The notes: generated from the sequence alone by a model not told the origin. A stretch of DNA of 33,082 nt from CAYGUK01 sp964352985 (GCA_964352985.1 CAYGUK010000039.1:1-33082), one strand, 5' to 3'; positions 8,218 through 18,058 are shown, counted from the first letter of the stretch. Translations and numbers: made by a program.

Positions 8218-9285
8218 ATGAAGCGTGCAATTTTAAGTATTTTTGTTTTTTTAATCATATTCGTTATTGGTGCAATCTATTATCGGTTAAGTGCGACAGC
8301 ACCTTTAACACCAAAATTAAAATTAAATTCTGTCGATGATGTTATTGTGACAAAAGTAAAACGCGAACCGATTGTGACTGAGATAAATGCCTTGGGAAGT
8401 TTAATTGCTTTTAACCAAATAACCATCAGTCCTGAAATCGCCGGTAAAGTCGCAAAAATTGAATTTAAACCTGGGGAAAAAATTGAAAAAGGGCAATTAC
8501 TATTTCAATTAGATGATGCGATTCAGCGTGCTGAATTACAATCTGTCAAAGCCAATGTGTTATTAAATCAAACAAAATATCAGCGTGAACAATTATTAGC
8601 TAAGCGGGGTGCAACTTCGTTACAGGAATTAGATAATGCCAAAGCAAATTTTTTAGCATTAAAAGCAACGCTTTCAGAAAAACAAGTCGAACTCAATAAA
8701 ATGCAATTACGCGCACCGTTTAGTGGTCAAATTGGCGCACCATTAATTAGTAAAGGACAATATGTTAAAGTAGGTGAAGCGTTAGTGACATTAGTCAATC
8801 GAAAAAATTTACGAGTTAAATATAGCGTACCCGAAAATTATTTAGCACAATTACATTTAAAGCAAAAAATTGAACTTAGCACGAGTTCGTTTCCTGGAAA
8901 AATATTTCATGGTGATGTTACTTATATTTCACCGATTATCGATCCCGCAACTCGCACCATAACAGTTAGAGCACGTGTTCATAATATTTCAGAAAGTTTA
9001 TCACCAGGATTATTTGTTGTCGTTAAGCAACAGCTCGGTGTGATAAAAAATGCCTTAGTGATCCCAGAAGAAGCTGTTGTCTCATCATTAAGTGGTCCGA
9101 CTGTTTATAAAATTGTAAAAAATAAAGCGATGAGGATGAATGTTAAATTAGGCGCGCGACAAAATAATAAAATAGAAGTTTTACAAGGTTTACAGCAATC
9201 AGATAACATTGTTATCGCCGGTCAACAACGCTTAAAAAATGGCAGCAAAATTCATATTAGTAAAATGCAGGAGAACGCTGCTTGA
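8218..9285 (+). CDS. RND efflux periplasmic adaptor (membrane fusion protein), system 1
   Basis: A 355-residue adaptor linking the inner-membrane pump to an outer-membrane channel. One N-terminal membrane anchor lies at about 5-25 with no lipobox. A lipoyl/barrel-sandwich half sits at about 70-105 (ISPEIAGKVAKIEFKPGEKI), then a coiled-coil hairpin at about 105-160, the second lipoyl half (APFSGQIGAPLISKGQYV), and beta-barrel and membrane-proximal domains. Family known role: part of tripartite HAE-1-type drug or solute efflux. It overlaps the pump gene by 4 bases (TTGA), so translation is coupled. The ribosome-binding site is poor for the ATG used; no better in-frame start is seen. No outer-membrane factor gene is linked. 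Confidence 0.93.
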   Translation: MKRAILSIFVFLIIFVIGAIYYRLSATAPLTPKLKLNSVDDVIVTKVKREPIVTEINALGSLIAFNQITISPEIAGKVAKIEFKPGEKIEKGQLLFQLDDAIQRAELQSVKANVLLNQTKYQREQLLAKRGATSLQELDNAKANFLALKATLSEKQVELNKMQLRAPFSGQIGAPLISKGQYVKVGEALVTLVNRKNLRVKYSVPENYLAQLHLKQKIELSTSSFPGKIFHGDVTYISPIIDPATRTITVRARVHNISESLSPGLFVVVKQQLGVIKNALVIPEEAVVSSLSGPTVYKIVKNKAMRMNVKLGARQNNKIEVLQGLQQSDNIVIAGQQRLKNGSKIHISKMQENAA

Positions 9286-12200
9286 AATTACCGGAAATTT
9301 GTATTCGCCGTCCTGTTTTTACGATTGTGATCAGTTTGATATTTATTATTATTGGTATCATTAGTTATCAACGTTTAGCATTACGCGAATTACCCGTTAT
9401 CAATAAACCGGTCGCGTTAGTCAAAACGCTTTATCAAGGTGCAAGCAGCCAATTAATGGAATCAAGAATTACCACACCAATTGAAAATGCATTAAGCTCG
9501 GTGAGTGGAATTGATGAAATAAAATCATCGAGTAGTCGAGGTGAATCCAATATTCGTATCCGTTTTAAATTAGGTACAAATCTAGATGCTGAAGTAAATG
9601 ATGTGCGAAATGCAATTGCTCATATTGAAGATTCCTTACCTGATGGCGCAGATCGGCCCGAAGTCATTAAATTTGATCCCGATGCGACTCAAGCAGTGAT
9701 ATTAAGTTTTAGCGATAAAAATCAATCGCCCCTCGAATTAACCGATTATATAAATCGTTACATTAAACCTCAGCTTGAGCAATTAATTGGTGTGGGGCAA
9801 GTTCGACTTTATGGTGATAGAGAATATGCCATGCGCATTTGGCTTGATCCTGTCAAAATGGCTGCGCATCATGTTACGGTAAGTGATATCGATAATGCCC
9901 TTCAATCACAAAATGTGAATGTTGCAACGGGGCAAATTAAAGCGCGCAATCGTTATTATACAGTGTTGATTAATGCCAATTTTGATACTGTCAGTCAATT
10001 TAGAAATATCATTGTTCGACAAATTAATGGAAATTTTGTTCGATTAGCAGATGTTGCAAATGTTAAAGTTGGTCCGGAAGATACTGATGGCATGATGCGA
10101 GTCGATGGCAAACCTGCGGTGGGTGTCGGTGTTTATGCCCAATCAACTGCAAATCCCATTAAAGTGGCAGAAGCTGTCAAACGAGTGTTAAAAAAATTAA
10201 AAACAAATATACCTGAAGGCATGCATGCTCGAATTGTATATAATGCTGCAATTTTTATTCATCAATCAATTTATAATGTTTATGAAACTATTTTTGAAGC
10301 CATTCTTCTTGTATTAGTCGTCGTCTATTTATTTTTAGGGAGTATTCGCTCTGCTTCTATTCCCATTGTGACGATACCAATTTGTCTTATTGCGACGTTT
10401 ACTGGACTCTATATTTTAAGTTATACGATAAACACGATTACGTTATTAGCATTAGTCTTAGCGATAGGTTTAGTTGTCGATGATGCGATTGTGGTATTAG
10501 AAAATATTTATCGACATATCGAATCGGGAACGGAATCTTTTCAAGCGGCGATTAAAGGCAGCCAAGAAATTGTTTTTGCCGTGATTGCAATGACGATTAC
10601 ACTTGCCGCAGTTTATGCGCCTGTTGGCTTTACGCGAAATATTACCGGAACGTTATTTCGGCAATTTGCATTTACGCTAGCAATTGCCGTGTTAATTTCA
10701 GGTTTTATTGCTTTAACTTTATCACCCATGATGTGTGCGCGTTTACTTAAGAATGCAAATGAAAAAGGTGTCTATGGTAAATGGTTAGATAGTGCTTTTT
10801 ATCGTTTTAAAGACGGATATAAAAAAATCTTAAATATTATTTTGGGTTATCGCCATTTCGTTTTAGTGATATTACTTTTATTAGCAACAGGCGGTATTTT
10901 AATTTATCGTCATTTGCCGCAGCAACTTGCGCCACTTGAAGATGAAGGTACGATTATGGGAATTGTGAATGCGCCAACAGATGCGAGTTTTCATTATACC
11001 AACCAATATGTAAAACAATTAGAAAAAATATATAGTAAAATTCCAGAGGTTCAAGATTATATTACCTTCATAGAAGATAATGCCCCTGATGAAGCTTACT
11101 CTTTTATAAACCTAAAGCCCTGGTCTAAAAGAGGGCGTAGTGAACAGCAAATAACAAATCAATTGAAAAAGTCGATGGCTAAAATTCCAGGCGTAATTGC
11201 GTTTCCTGTTGAACAATCTCCTTTAGGTCATGGTGATTCTAGTCATCATGCTATCAGTTTAATGCTAACAACCAGTGGCAGTTATTTACATTTACACCAA
11301 GTTGCTAAACATTTTATAAATGTTGTTGATCAATATAAACAATTAACTAATGTGAATGATGATCTCGATATGGATAGCCAACAATTTAGCGTGGATATTA
11401 ATCGTAACTTAGCTGCTGATTTAAATATTAATTTAAATGATATTAATAATACATTAGCGACATTGTTAGGTGGCACTAATGAAACACATTTTCAATATAA
11501 AGGACAAACCTATGATGTCATGTTACAAATGAAACAACATGAGTTGCATGATCTCAATGCCTTCGGAAAAATTTACGTCCGTAATAAAAACGATCAAATG
11601 ATTCCGCTGTCGAATTTATTAAAAATAAATTCTGTCATTGGTACGACAGACATGCCACACTTTAATCGATTACGTGCCGATGAATTTAGTGCAGAATTAG
11701 CACCAGGTGTTGAGTTAGGTCAGGCGGTTTCTCTTTTACAACACTTAGCCGAACAAAACTTACCTGATGATACACAATATACTTTTGTGGGTGCGGCTAA
11801 ACGATTTTTAGAAACTCGTTCTGATATGAACATGGCTTTTTTATTAGCTTTAATATTTATTTATCTGGTTTTAAGCGCACAGTTTGAAAGTTTTATTGAT
11901 CCTTTAATTATATTGTTATCTGTTCCATTAACTTTAGTTGCCGCAATTTTTGTTTTAAAACTGACTGGTGGGAGTTTAAATATTTATAGTGAAATTGGTC
12001 TAGTTACATTAATAGGATTAATTTCTAAACATGGAATTTTAATTACCGAGTTTGCGAATCAATTGCGTGCGGAAGGTTTCGATAAAATGAGCGCAATTAT
12101 AGAAGCATCTTCTTTACGTTTACGTCCCATTTTAATGACCACTGCCGCAATGGTGTTAGGTGCAATCCCGCTTGCTTTAGCAACTGGCGCAGACGCACAT

Positions 12201-12332
12201 TCTCGGCAACAATTGGGCATTGTAATTGTAAGTGGAATGTTATTTGGTACTTTTTTCTCGTTATTCGTGGTACCGAGTGCTTATTGTTATCTTGCTAAAT
12301 CGGATAAATCAATATTGGACTACAACACGTAA
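9282..12332 (+). CDS. RND efflux pump, inner-membrane transporter (HAE-1 type), system 1
   Basis: A 1016-residue proton-driven pump with the RND layout: N-terminal segment starting at the IRRPVFT motif, a first large periplasmic loop, TM2-6, a second periplasmic loop and TM8-12. The proton-relay acids are Asp400 and Asp401 in TM4 (GLVVDDAIVVLENIYRHIE), and the TM10 lysine is present in GLISKHGILI. These residues indicate an active pump. It starts with TTG preceded by AGGAGA, in a TTGA overlap with the adaptor stop. Substrate cannot be predicted from sequence alone; drugs, fatty acids or host compounds are possible. System 2 (13727-17951) is a paralogue of clearly different sequence. Confidence 0.95.
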   Translation: MKLPEICIRRPVFTIVISLIFIIIGIISYQRLALRELPVINKPVALVKTLYQGASSQLMESRITTPIENALSSVSGIDEIKSSSSRGESNIRIRFKLGTNLDAEVNDVRNAIAHIEDSLPDGADRPEVIKFDPDATQAVILSFSDKNQSPLELTDYINRYIKPQLEQLIGVGQVRLYGDREYAMRIWLDPVKMAAHHVTVSDIDNALQSQNVNVATGQIKARNRYYTVLINANFDTVSQFRNIIVRQINGNFVRLADVANVKVGPEDTDGMMRVDGKPAVGVGVYAQSTANPIKVAEAVKRVLKKLKTNIPEGMHARIVYNAAIFIHQSIYNVYETIFEAILLVLVVVYLFLGSIRSASIPIVTIPICLIATFTGLYILSYTINTITLLALVLAIGLVVDDAIVVLENIYRHIESGTESFQAAIKGSQEIVFAVIAMTITLAAVYAPVGFTRNITGTLFRQFAFTLAIAVLISGFIALTLSPMMCARLLKNANEKGVYGKWLDSAFYRFKDGYKKILNIILGYRHFVLVILLLLATGGILIYRHLPQQLAPLEDEGTIMGIVNAPTDASFHYTNQYVKQLEKIYSKIPEVQDYITFIEDNAPDEAYSFINLKPWSKRGRSEQQITNQLKKSMAKIPGVIAFPVEQSPLGHGDSSHHAISLMLTTSGSYLHLHQVAKHFINVVDQYKQLTNVNDDLDMDSQQFSVDINRNLAADLNINLNDINNTLATLLGGTNETHFQYKGQTYDVMLQMKQHELHDLNAFGKIYVRNKNDQMIPLSNLLKINSVIGTTDMPHFNRLRADEFSAELAPGVELGQAVSLLQHLAEQNLPDDTQYTFVGAAKRFLETRSDMNMAFLLALIFIYLVLSAQFESFIDPLIILLSVPLTLVAAIFVLKLTGGSLNIYSEIGLVTLIGLISKHGILITEFANQLRAEGFDKMSAIIEASSLRLRPILMTTAAMVLGAIPLALATGADAHSRQQLGIVIVSGMLFGTFFSLFVVPSAYCYLAKSDKSILDYNT

Positions 12333-12375
12333 GTTTTCTCTTACGATGCTGCCACTTTCCCGCTGACACTGACTA

Positions 12376-12409
12376 CACAGTTTTGTCATTTACTGTGACA
12401 CCTTTTTTT
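12376..12409 (+). terminator. Candidate intrinsic terminator after RND system 1
   Basis: CACAGT (12376-12381) pairs with ACTGTG (12392-12397) around a 10-base loop, followed after ACACC by seven Ts (12403-12409). The stem is short, so strength is uncertain. A second small hairpin, CGTAAG/CTTACG (12328-12345), overlaps the pump stop codon but has no T-run. The motif TGACAC occurs three times between 12360 and 12425, of unknown meaning. Confidence 0.42.
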
Positions 12410-12463
12410 CGAGATAATGACACTATGAAAAATAGGCAATAAAAATTAATTAGGGGTTAGTAT

Positions 12464-13111
12464 ATGAAATATAATATGACAAAAGAAATCCATTATCCAA
12501 TTTGCCAAAATCCTTCACTAAAACTATTACGCGTTGACGAGTTACCCTCTTCATTATTTAATCTTTATCAACGAGCGCGAGCAAATGGTTATCATTCGGT
12601 AGTCAATATTGTTTATTATTTTGAAATGAAAGAGAAAATTTATTTATGTCGCGAATCAATTCTTTCTAATTCTGAAATCGATAACAGGTTAAAACAACAG
12701 AATATCAGTGATGAAGAATTGAATGAAAATTATTTATTTTGTGAAACAGCAGAAAAACTTGATATTGATATTATTTTAAATGTCACACCAATAAAAACGC
12801 AAACAAGTTCCCCCACTGTCGAAACAGTAGTTCGTGCTACCGAATCGACTTTTGACTTTAGTTATTATTTAATTCGTTTTATTAATTTATTCCTTTCTCT
12901 TTTTGGCTTTGAACCTATCACTTTGTTAGAACAACAACAATATGCTATCAAAAATGAATGCCTGCGATCTGGTCATAAAGCGCGTTCATCGAATGGTGCA
13001 ATATTAGATATTTTAACTGCGGCTAAAACTGGCCCAAATGCTTATCATCATGCCATATCATCACCTGGTGATGATTCTTACACGAGTGCATTCGTTTTGG
13101 ATAATACTTAA
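12464..13111 (+). CDS. Hypothetical protein, 215 residues, one hydrophobic segment
   Basis: I do not recognise a family. The protein has no signal peptide, a mixed N-terminal half (residues 1-110) with many Tyr, Leu and Glu, a Thr/Ser-rich linker at about 111-130 and one hydrophobic stretch at about 133-153 (rich in Phe, Leu and Ile), then a polar C-terminal tail ending in acidic and Ser/Thr residues. AGGGG nine bases upstream fits the first ATG; Met5 is an alternative. It stands alone between the first efflux operon and a strong terminator (13140-13173). A soluble protein with an internal hydrophobic patch and polar tail is compatible with a secreted effector in a host-associated bacterium, but nothing proves that. 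Confidence 0.7.
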   Translation: MKYNMTKEIHYPICQNPSLKLLRVDELPSSLFNLYQRARANGYHSVVNIVYYFEMKEKIYLCRESILSNSEIDNRLKQQNISDEELNENYLFCETAEKLDIDIILNVTPIKTQTSSPTVETVVRATESTFDFSYYLIRFINLFLSLFGFEPITLLEQQQYAIKNECLRSGHKARSSNGAILDILTAAKTGPNAYHHAISSPGDDSYTSAFVLDNT

Positions 13112-13139
13112 AATAATCCTCTTAAGTATTTTACTTTTG

Positions 13140-13173
13140 GGTAGTGTAGCGAAAGTTGCCTACCTTTTTTTTT
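13140..13173 (+). terminator. Strong intrinsic terminator after the 215-residue gene
   Basis: GGTAG (13140-13144) pairs with CTACC (13160-13164). After one bulged T the inner stem GTAGC/GTTGC closes a GAAA tetraloop (13151-13154). Nine Ts follow directly (13165-13173). This is the best terminator hairpin in the window. It ends the transcript of the 215-residue gene and isolates the next gene. Confidence 0.82.
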
Positions 13174-13191
13174 GCTATTAGAATAGCGTTA

Positions 13192-13197
13192 TATAAT
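13192..13197 (+). promoter_or_regulatory. -10 box for the small secreted protein
   Basis: A perfect TATAAT, 20 bases after the terminator T-run and 20 bases before the ATG at 13218. A start near 13204 leaves a very short leader of about 14 nt holding only the AGGAG site. The -35 region is a run of Ts and matches poorly. Confidence 0.48.
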
Positions 13198-13217
13198 ACG
13201 TCTTTAGGAGAGTTCGG

Positions 13218-13562
13218 ATGCAAAGGATTATCATAAGTATGCTATTGGTAGTAGCAGTGAATACTTGTTTTGCTCATAATCAAGCTATCGAAATTTCAAC
13301 TTTAATTAAAGATAATCCTTATGCCAATATAAAAGTGCCTGAAAAAATCCGTGACATGATGAATGAATATTGTAACTTATGTATTAAATCTTCTGAACGA
13401 GATAAATCTTGTCCTCGTGATTTACAACTAAAGATTTACGCAAGAGTAGATGTCTTAGCAAAAAAAGAAAAACAACCTTTGTTATATCGTAAAGCCATGT
13501 TATATCAGCAACTAAATTTATATGAAAAATGTTATGAGGCTAGAGAAAAAGTTGATAATTAA
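13218..13562 (+). CDS. Small secreted/periplasmic protein with four cysteines, function unknown
   Basis: A 114-residue protein with a clear Sec signal peptide: MQRIIIS positive start, a hydrophobic core at about 4-15, and likely cleavage after CFA (residue 19). The mature chain of about 95 residues is mostly charged helix and has four cysteines (52, 55, 65, 105), the first two as CNLC, so one or two disulfides are likely in the periplasm. I recognise no family. AGGAG seven bases upstream supports the ATG. The gene is bounded by a terminator upstream and faces the convergent second RND operon. Its position between two efflux systems gives no firm clue to its role. Confidence 0.75.
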   Translation: MQRIIISMLLVVAVNTCFAHNQAIEISTLIKDNPYANIKVPEKIRDMMNEYCNLCIKSSERDKSCPRDLQLKIYARVDVLAKKEKQPLLYRKAMLYQQLNLYEKCYEAREKVDN

Positions 13563-13726
13563 TCATTCCTGTACTAAATAAGGTTGATAGCTTTAATATT
13601 TATTCTTTAAAATTAGGGTCTATTTTTTTTTTACACTTTTTTTGATGTATTACCTTAATCTGTTTAGTTCAATTGAATTACACCTCGAAGTAAAGTGTTA
13701 TTCAATTATATATAATTTTTAATTAA

Positions 13727-16700
13727 TCAAGATGAATGTGATAAATTAGTTTCTAGTTCATTTAACATTTCATCTTTTTCTGCTGCCGCTTTAGCATTAA
13801 ATTTACGTGCAATAAAGCTATAAACAACAGGTACGACAAAAAGGGTAAATAACGTACCAATACTCATACCACCAATAATTACCCAGCCCATTTGACGTCT
13901 CGCTTCACTGCCTGCGCCTGTGGCAAGGGCAAGTGGGACGGCACCTAAAATCATTGCAAAGGTAGTCATAAGAATAGGGCGTAAACGAATGGTTGCTGCT
14001 TTTATAATCGCTTGCAATTTATCTAAACCTAATTTTTGTTGTTGGTTTGCAAACTCAACCATTAAAATACCATGTTTAGAAATCAAACCGATTAAAGTCA
14101 CCAAGCCTATTTCGGTATAAATATTTAAAGAACATTTTGTCACAAACATCGCAATTAAGGCGCCCACTAAAGATAATGGCACACTGATCATTACAATAAA
14201 TGGATCAACAAAGCTTTCAAATTGCGCACTCAGCACGAGGAAAATAAATATCAAAGCAAAGATAAATGTCATCATCATCGTGCCACTTGCTTGGACAAAT
14301 TGACGTGATTGCCCACCATAATCATAAGTCATGCCAGGAGGCACGATTTTTTTAGCAAGATTGGTTAAATAGGTAATCGCTTGTCCTAAACTATATCCTG
14401 GAAAGGGAATAGCCGTAATCGTAGCGGAGCGCATTTGCTGGAAGTGATTTAAACTGTTTGGTGTTGCTGAAGTTGTAATTGAAACGATATTTGATAACGG
14501 TGTTAATTCACCACTCGCCGTTTTAATATTTACATTATTTAATTGTTCGGGATAAAGCTGTGCGCTCTCATTGATTTCAGGAATAACATCGTAACTGCGA
14601 CCGCTTCTGACGAAGCGAGTAATCGTCGGTTTTCCGAGTAATGAGTTTAACGTATTCGCGACTTCGGTCATATTGATGCCCAGTTGATTTGCTTTATTTC
14701 GATCAATGTGAATATTAATTTGAGGTTGATCCATTTGCAGATCCGCTCGCAGATTTAATAATTTTGTATTTTGACGTGCTGCTGCTAAAAATTTATTGGT
14801 GACTTCATTTAATTTTTCATAACTACCCGTTGTCTTAATCACAAATTCAATTGGGAAAAAGCCACCAGCGCCTGGCACATCGGGTGGATCGTTAGGCATC
14901 GCCATCACACCTGGAATTGACCACATTTTGGGGATTAACATTTGTTTAACTTGGGTGGTCGAAATTTTACGTTCATTCCAAGGTTTTAAAACTAGGAATG
15001 ATAACGCAGAGTTAACGCCCATAGGAAAGCCATTAATAATCCCATAACCTTTTACATCAGGAATGGTTTTATAAATATTGATTAATTGATTGGTGTATTT
15101 TTGCGTATAAGCTAAATTAGAATCACTTGGTGCAAAAATAATACTCATCAGCGCACCCTGATCTTCGGGTGGTACAATTTGTTGGTGCAAGCTAAAAATA
15201 TTAAATAAGGCAGCGCCTAATAAAAATAAACACAATGCCGTGCAAATGATTAACGGACGAAAATTTAACGCACCCGTTAACAACCGTTGGTAAAATTCTG
15301 CAATCCGTTGGAAAACGTTATCAATTAAACTGACAAAACTGGATTGATTCTCATGGCTCATCATGATTTTAGAACACATCATCGGCGATAATGTTAAAGC
15401 AATAAAACCTGATATGATCACTGTGCCCGCTAAGGTAAAAGCAAACTCTTTAAATAACGATCCCGTAAAACCCGCCATAAATCCAATCGGCGTATACACG
15501 GCGGCTAATGTTAATGTCATCGCTATTACTGGAAATGCAATTTCTCTAGCACCTAACATTGATGCTGCAAATGGTTTCATGCCACTTTCAATATGTCGAT
15601 GAATATTTTCTAAAACAACAATGGCGTCGTCTACAACCATACCGATGGCAAGAACAAACGCGAGCAGAGTCAACGTGTTGATTGAATAACCGAGTGCGTG
15701 CATGAAGGCCATGGCACCGATTAATGATAGCGGAATGGTTATGACTGGGATCATGACTGAACGCAGCGAACCAATAAATAAGAAGATGACGATAATAACG
15801 CAAAGTGCTGCGATGAAAATGGTGCCAATTACTTCTTTAATTGATTGCGCAATAAAAATTGAGGAATCCCAAGCAATTTTTAATTTCATACCCGCGGGTA
15901 ATGATTCTCGAATAGTGGGTAGTGTTTTATAAATTTCTCGTGAAACATCAAGTGGATTAGCATCTGATTTTGGAATAATTCCCATCACGACTTGTGGTTT
16001 TCCATCAATGATAACGGAAACGTCATCGTTTTCAGCGCCGAGTTTGGCGCTACCAATATCTTTGAGGCGAACAATTTGGCCATGATCATTTTTAATAATT
16101 AAATTATTAAATTGTTGTGCTGAGGCAATATCGGTGACCGCATTAATATTGATATTTTGATATGTCGCTCGGATATGACCCGCGGGTGCTTGTATATTAT
16201 TATTTTGCAAAACCGTCATTACATCGTTTGTTGTTACGTGATGCGCGGCCATCAGTTCTGGATTAAGCCAAATACGCATGGCATATTTGCGTTCACCCAT
16301 TAATTTAGCTTGACCGACACCCGGTAACGTTTGAATTTGTGGTTGCACAACACGTAATAAATAATCAGTAATACCTTCAGGGCTAAGTGACTTTGAAGAA
16401 AAACTAATAAATAAGGTTGGATTGGCATTGGGATCTTGTTTTGCCACAACCGGATCATAAACATCTTTGGGTAATTGATAGCGCACTGAAGAAATAGCAT
16501 CACTAACATCAGTAATCGCTTTATTAATATCATAACCCAGTTTTAAGTTAATGGTGATATTACTAATCCCTTGTGATGAAGAGGAGGTGAGATAATCAAT
16601 TCCATCAACACCTGCTATCGCATTTTCGAGTGGCGTTGTAACAAACCCTTCCATTAACTGACTACTTGCACCCGGATAACTCGTGGTGACTGTGATAACT

Positions 16701-16828
16701 GACGTATCTATTTTGGGATATTGGCGAATATTTAATTTACTCCAACCTAATATACCCACAGTTAATAAAATTAAACTTAATACCGATGCAAAAACAGGGC
16801 GGCGTATAAATAAATCTGTAAAACGCAT
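13727..16828 (-). CDS. RND efflux pump, inner-membrane transporter (HAE-1 type), system 2
   Basis: A 1033-residue RND transporter. It begins with the IRRPVFA motif and carries two large periplasmic loops and twelve predicted membrane segments. Asp400 and Asp401 of the TM4 proton relay are intact (GMVVDDAIVVLENIHRHIE), as is the TM10 lysine (GLISKHGILMVEF). The first periplasmic loop has the SSSSQG and GERKYAMRIWL segments typical of HAE-1 pumps. It starts 4 bases after the adaptor stop, so the two form an operon. It is a divergent paralogue of system 1, not a recent duplication: the conserved motifs are shared but most of the periplasmic sequence is different. There is no linked outer-membrane channel; a TolC homologue elsewhere must serve. 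Confidence 0.95.
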   Translation of the reverse strand: MRFTDLFIRRPVFASVLSLILLTVGILGWSKLNIRQYPKIDTSVITVTTSYPGASSQLMEGFVTTPLENAIAGVDGIDYLTSSSSQGISNITINLKLGYDINKAITDVSDAISSVRYQLPKDVYDPVVAKQDPNANPTLFISFSSKSLSPEGITDYLLRVVQPQIQTLPGVGQAKLMGERKYAMRIWLNPELMAAHHVTTNDVMTVLQNNNIQAPAGHIRATYQNININAVTDIASAQQFNNLIIKNDHGQIVRLKDIGSAKLGAENDDVSVIIDGKPQVVMGIIPKSDANPLDVSREIYKTLPTIRESLPAGMKLKIAWDSSIFIAQSIKEVIGTIFIAALCVIIVIFLFIGSLRSVMIPVITIPLSLIGAMAFMHALGYSINTLTLLAFVLAIGMVVDDAIVVLENIHRHIESGMKPFAASMLGAREIAFPVIAMTLTLAAVYTPIGFMAGFTGSLFKEFAFTLAGTVIISGFIALTLSPMMCSKIMMSHENQSSFVSLIDNVFQRIAEFYQRLLTGALNFRPLIICTALCLFLLGAALFNIFSLHQQIVPPEDQGALMSIIFAPSDSNLAYTQKYTNQLINIYKTIPDVKGYGIINGFPMGVNSALSFLVLKPWNERKISTTQVKQMLIPKMWSIPGVMAMPNDPPDVPGAGGFFPIEFVIKTTGSYEKLNEVTNKFLAAARQNTKLLNLRADLQMDQPQINIHIDRNKANQLGINMTEVANTLNSLLGKPTITRFVRSGRSYDVIPEINESAQLYPEQLNNVNIKTASGELTPLSNIVSITTSATPNSLNHFQQMRSATITAIPFPGYSLGQAITYLTNLAKKIVPPGMTYDYGGQSRQFVQASGTMMMTFIFALIFIFLVLSAQFESFVDPFIVMISVPLSLVGALIAMFVTKCSLNIYTEIGLVTLIGLISKHGILMVEFANQQQKLGLDKLQAIIKAATIRLRPILMTTFAMILGAVPLALATGAGSEARRQMGWVIIGGMSIGTLFTLFVVPVVYSFIARKFNAKAAAEKDEMLNELETNLSHSS

Positions 16829-16832
16829 GATG

Positions 16833-17951
16833 TTAACCTTTATGCTGTTTCATTGATGATGATGAATGTTTTGCTGTTGCTAATTTTTGTTGCATTTCAT
16901 CTTCTGTTATAACTTTTGAACCATTTTGCACTTTGATTTGTCCAGTGGTAATAACAGTTTGTCCGGGTTGCAAACCTTTAATTACAGCAATTTGGCTACC
17001 GATTCTAGGACCTAATGTCACAAATTGTTGCACGGCTTCATTTTTCTTGTTGATAGTGTAAACGTAATTTCCTGCAACAGAATAAAGCACGGCAGTTTGT
17101 GGAAGAGCAATAACAGTTTGTTTTAGTGGTAATTGTAATTTCACCTCAACAAATGTGCCTGGAATTAAAGAATGTTGTGGGTTTTCAATTTTAGCGCGAA
17201 TGGCAATGGTTTGATTATTTTGATTGACTAAGGATTCATAAGCGTAAACTTGACCTTTAAACTTTTTACTGGGATAGGCTTTAGATGTCGCAGTAATGGA
17301 TAAACCATTTTGTAATTGTCCAAGATAAATATCAGGAATCGAAAAATCAACACGCATGTGATCTAAATCTTGTAAATTAACGACTGATGCACCAGCTGTT
17401 AAATAATCCCCGAGACTGACTTGACGCAAACCCAGTGTTCCTGAAAAAGGAGCTTTTACTGTCGTTTGAGCGAGTTGCGCTTTTGAGCTATTAGCTTGTG
17501 CCAATTCCGCTTTGTAAGTCGATTCTGAGGTATCTAATTCTGCTTGAGATTTTACACCTTTATTAAATAATTTTTGATCACGTTCGAGATTGATTTTATC
17601 GAGAGATAATTCAGCAAGTTGTGATTGTAATTGTGCTTGTAAAATATCAGGATTTAATTGCATAAGTGTTGTGCCTTTCACAACTTTTTCGCCAGATTTA
17701 AAACTGATGTTAGTGACTCTACCAGATACTTCAGTTTTAAGTGTGATCCCTTGCATGGCGTTTAAGGTGCCAACCGCTTCAATATTTTCTGGCCAGGACG
17801 ATATCTCAGTTTTAACTGTGGTGACCACTGCGGGTGGAAACGCTGGCATTTTAAAACTGGCGAACATATGTCGAATGAAAAGCCAAAAACTGATTATTAG
17901 AATCATTACCAAAACTGTTACTATGCTTAAAATCTTGCTGCGTCTTGTCAT
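16833..17951 (-). CDS. RND efflux periplasmic adaptor (membrane fusion protein), system 2
   Basis: A 372-residue adaptor with an N-terminal membrane anchor at about 7-27 and no lipoprotein cysteine. The first lipoyl half is at about 67-100 (GITLKTEVSGRVTNISFKSG), a coiled-coil hairpin at about 105-155, the second lipoyl half (APFSGTLGLRQVSLGDYL), then beta-barrel and membrane-proximal domains with VITTGQIKVQNGSKV near the end. The Ser/His/Lys-rich tail (SSSSMKQHKG) is unremarkable. It is the promoter-proximal gene of the second RND operon. The ribosome-binding site before the ATG is poor. It diverges from the RES-Xre toxin-antitoxin operon across about 195 bases. Confidence 0.93.
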   Translation of the reverse strand: MTRRSKILSIVTVLVMILIISFWLFIRHMFASFKMPAFPPAVVTTVKTEISSWPENIEAVGTLNAMQGITLKTEVSGRVTNISFKSGEKVVKGTTLMQLNPDILQAQLQSQLAELSLDKINLERDQKLFNKGVKSQAELDTSESTYKAELAQANSSKAQLAQTTVKAPFSGTLGLRQVSLGDYLTAGASVVNLQDLDHMRVDFSIPDIYLGQLQNGLSITATSKAYPSKKFKGQVYAYESLVNQNNQTIAIRAKIENPQHSLIPGTFVEVKLQLPLKQTVIALPQTAVLYSVAGNYVYTINKKNEAVQQFVTLGPRIGSQIAVIKGLQPGQTVITTGQIKVQNGSKVITEDEMQQKLATAKHSSSSMKQHKG

Positions 17952-17981
17952 GTTAGTCGTACTCGAATGAAGGGTTCAAAA

Positions 17982-17987
17982 ATTATA
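17982..17987 (-). promoter_or_regulatory. Candidate -10 box for RND system 2
   Basis: TATAAT on the minus strand, 31 bases upstream of the adaptor ATG; a start near 17975 gives a leader of about 24 nt. The -35 region near 18005-18010 matches poorly, so activation by a regulator is possible. Confidence 0.42.
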
Positions 17988-18058
17988 CTGTTATCGCGGA
18001 GTGCTAATACTAATTGATTTGGCACACTAATATCTAGCGTTTATTAATGATGAGGAAC

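Noticed and set aside
17590..17970. 126-residue plus-strand open frame inside the RND adaptor gene
   Set aside because: Antisense shadow of the adaptor N-terminal region; no independent support.
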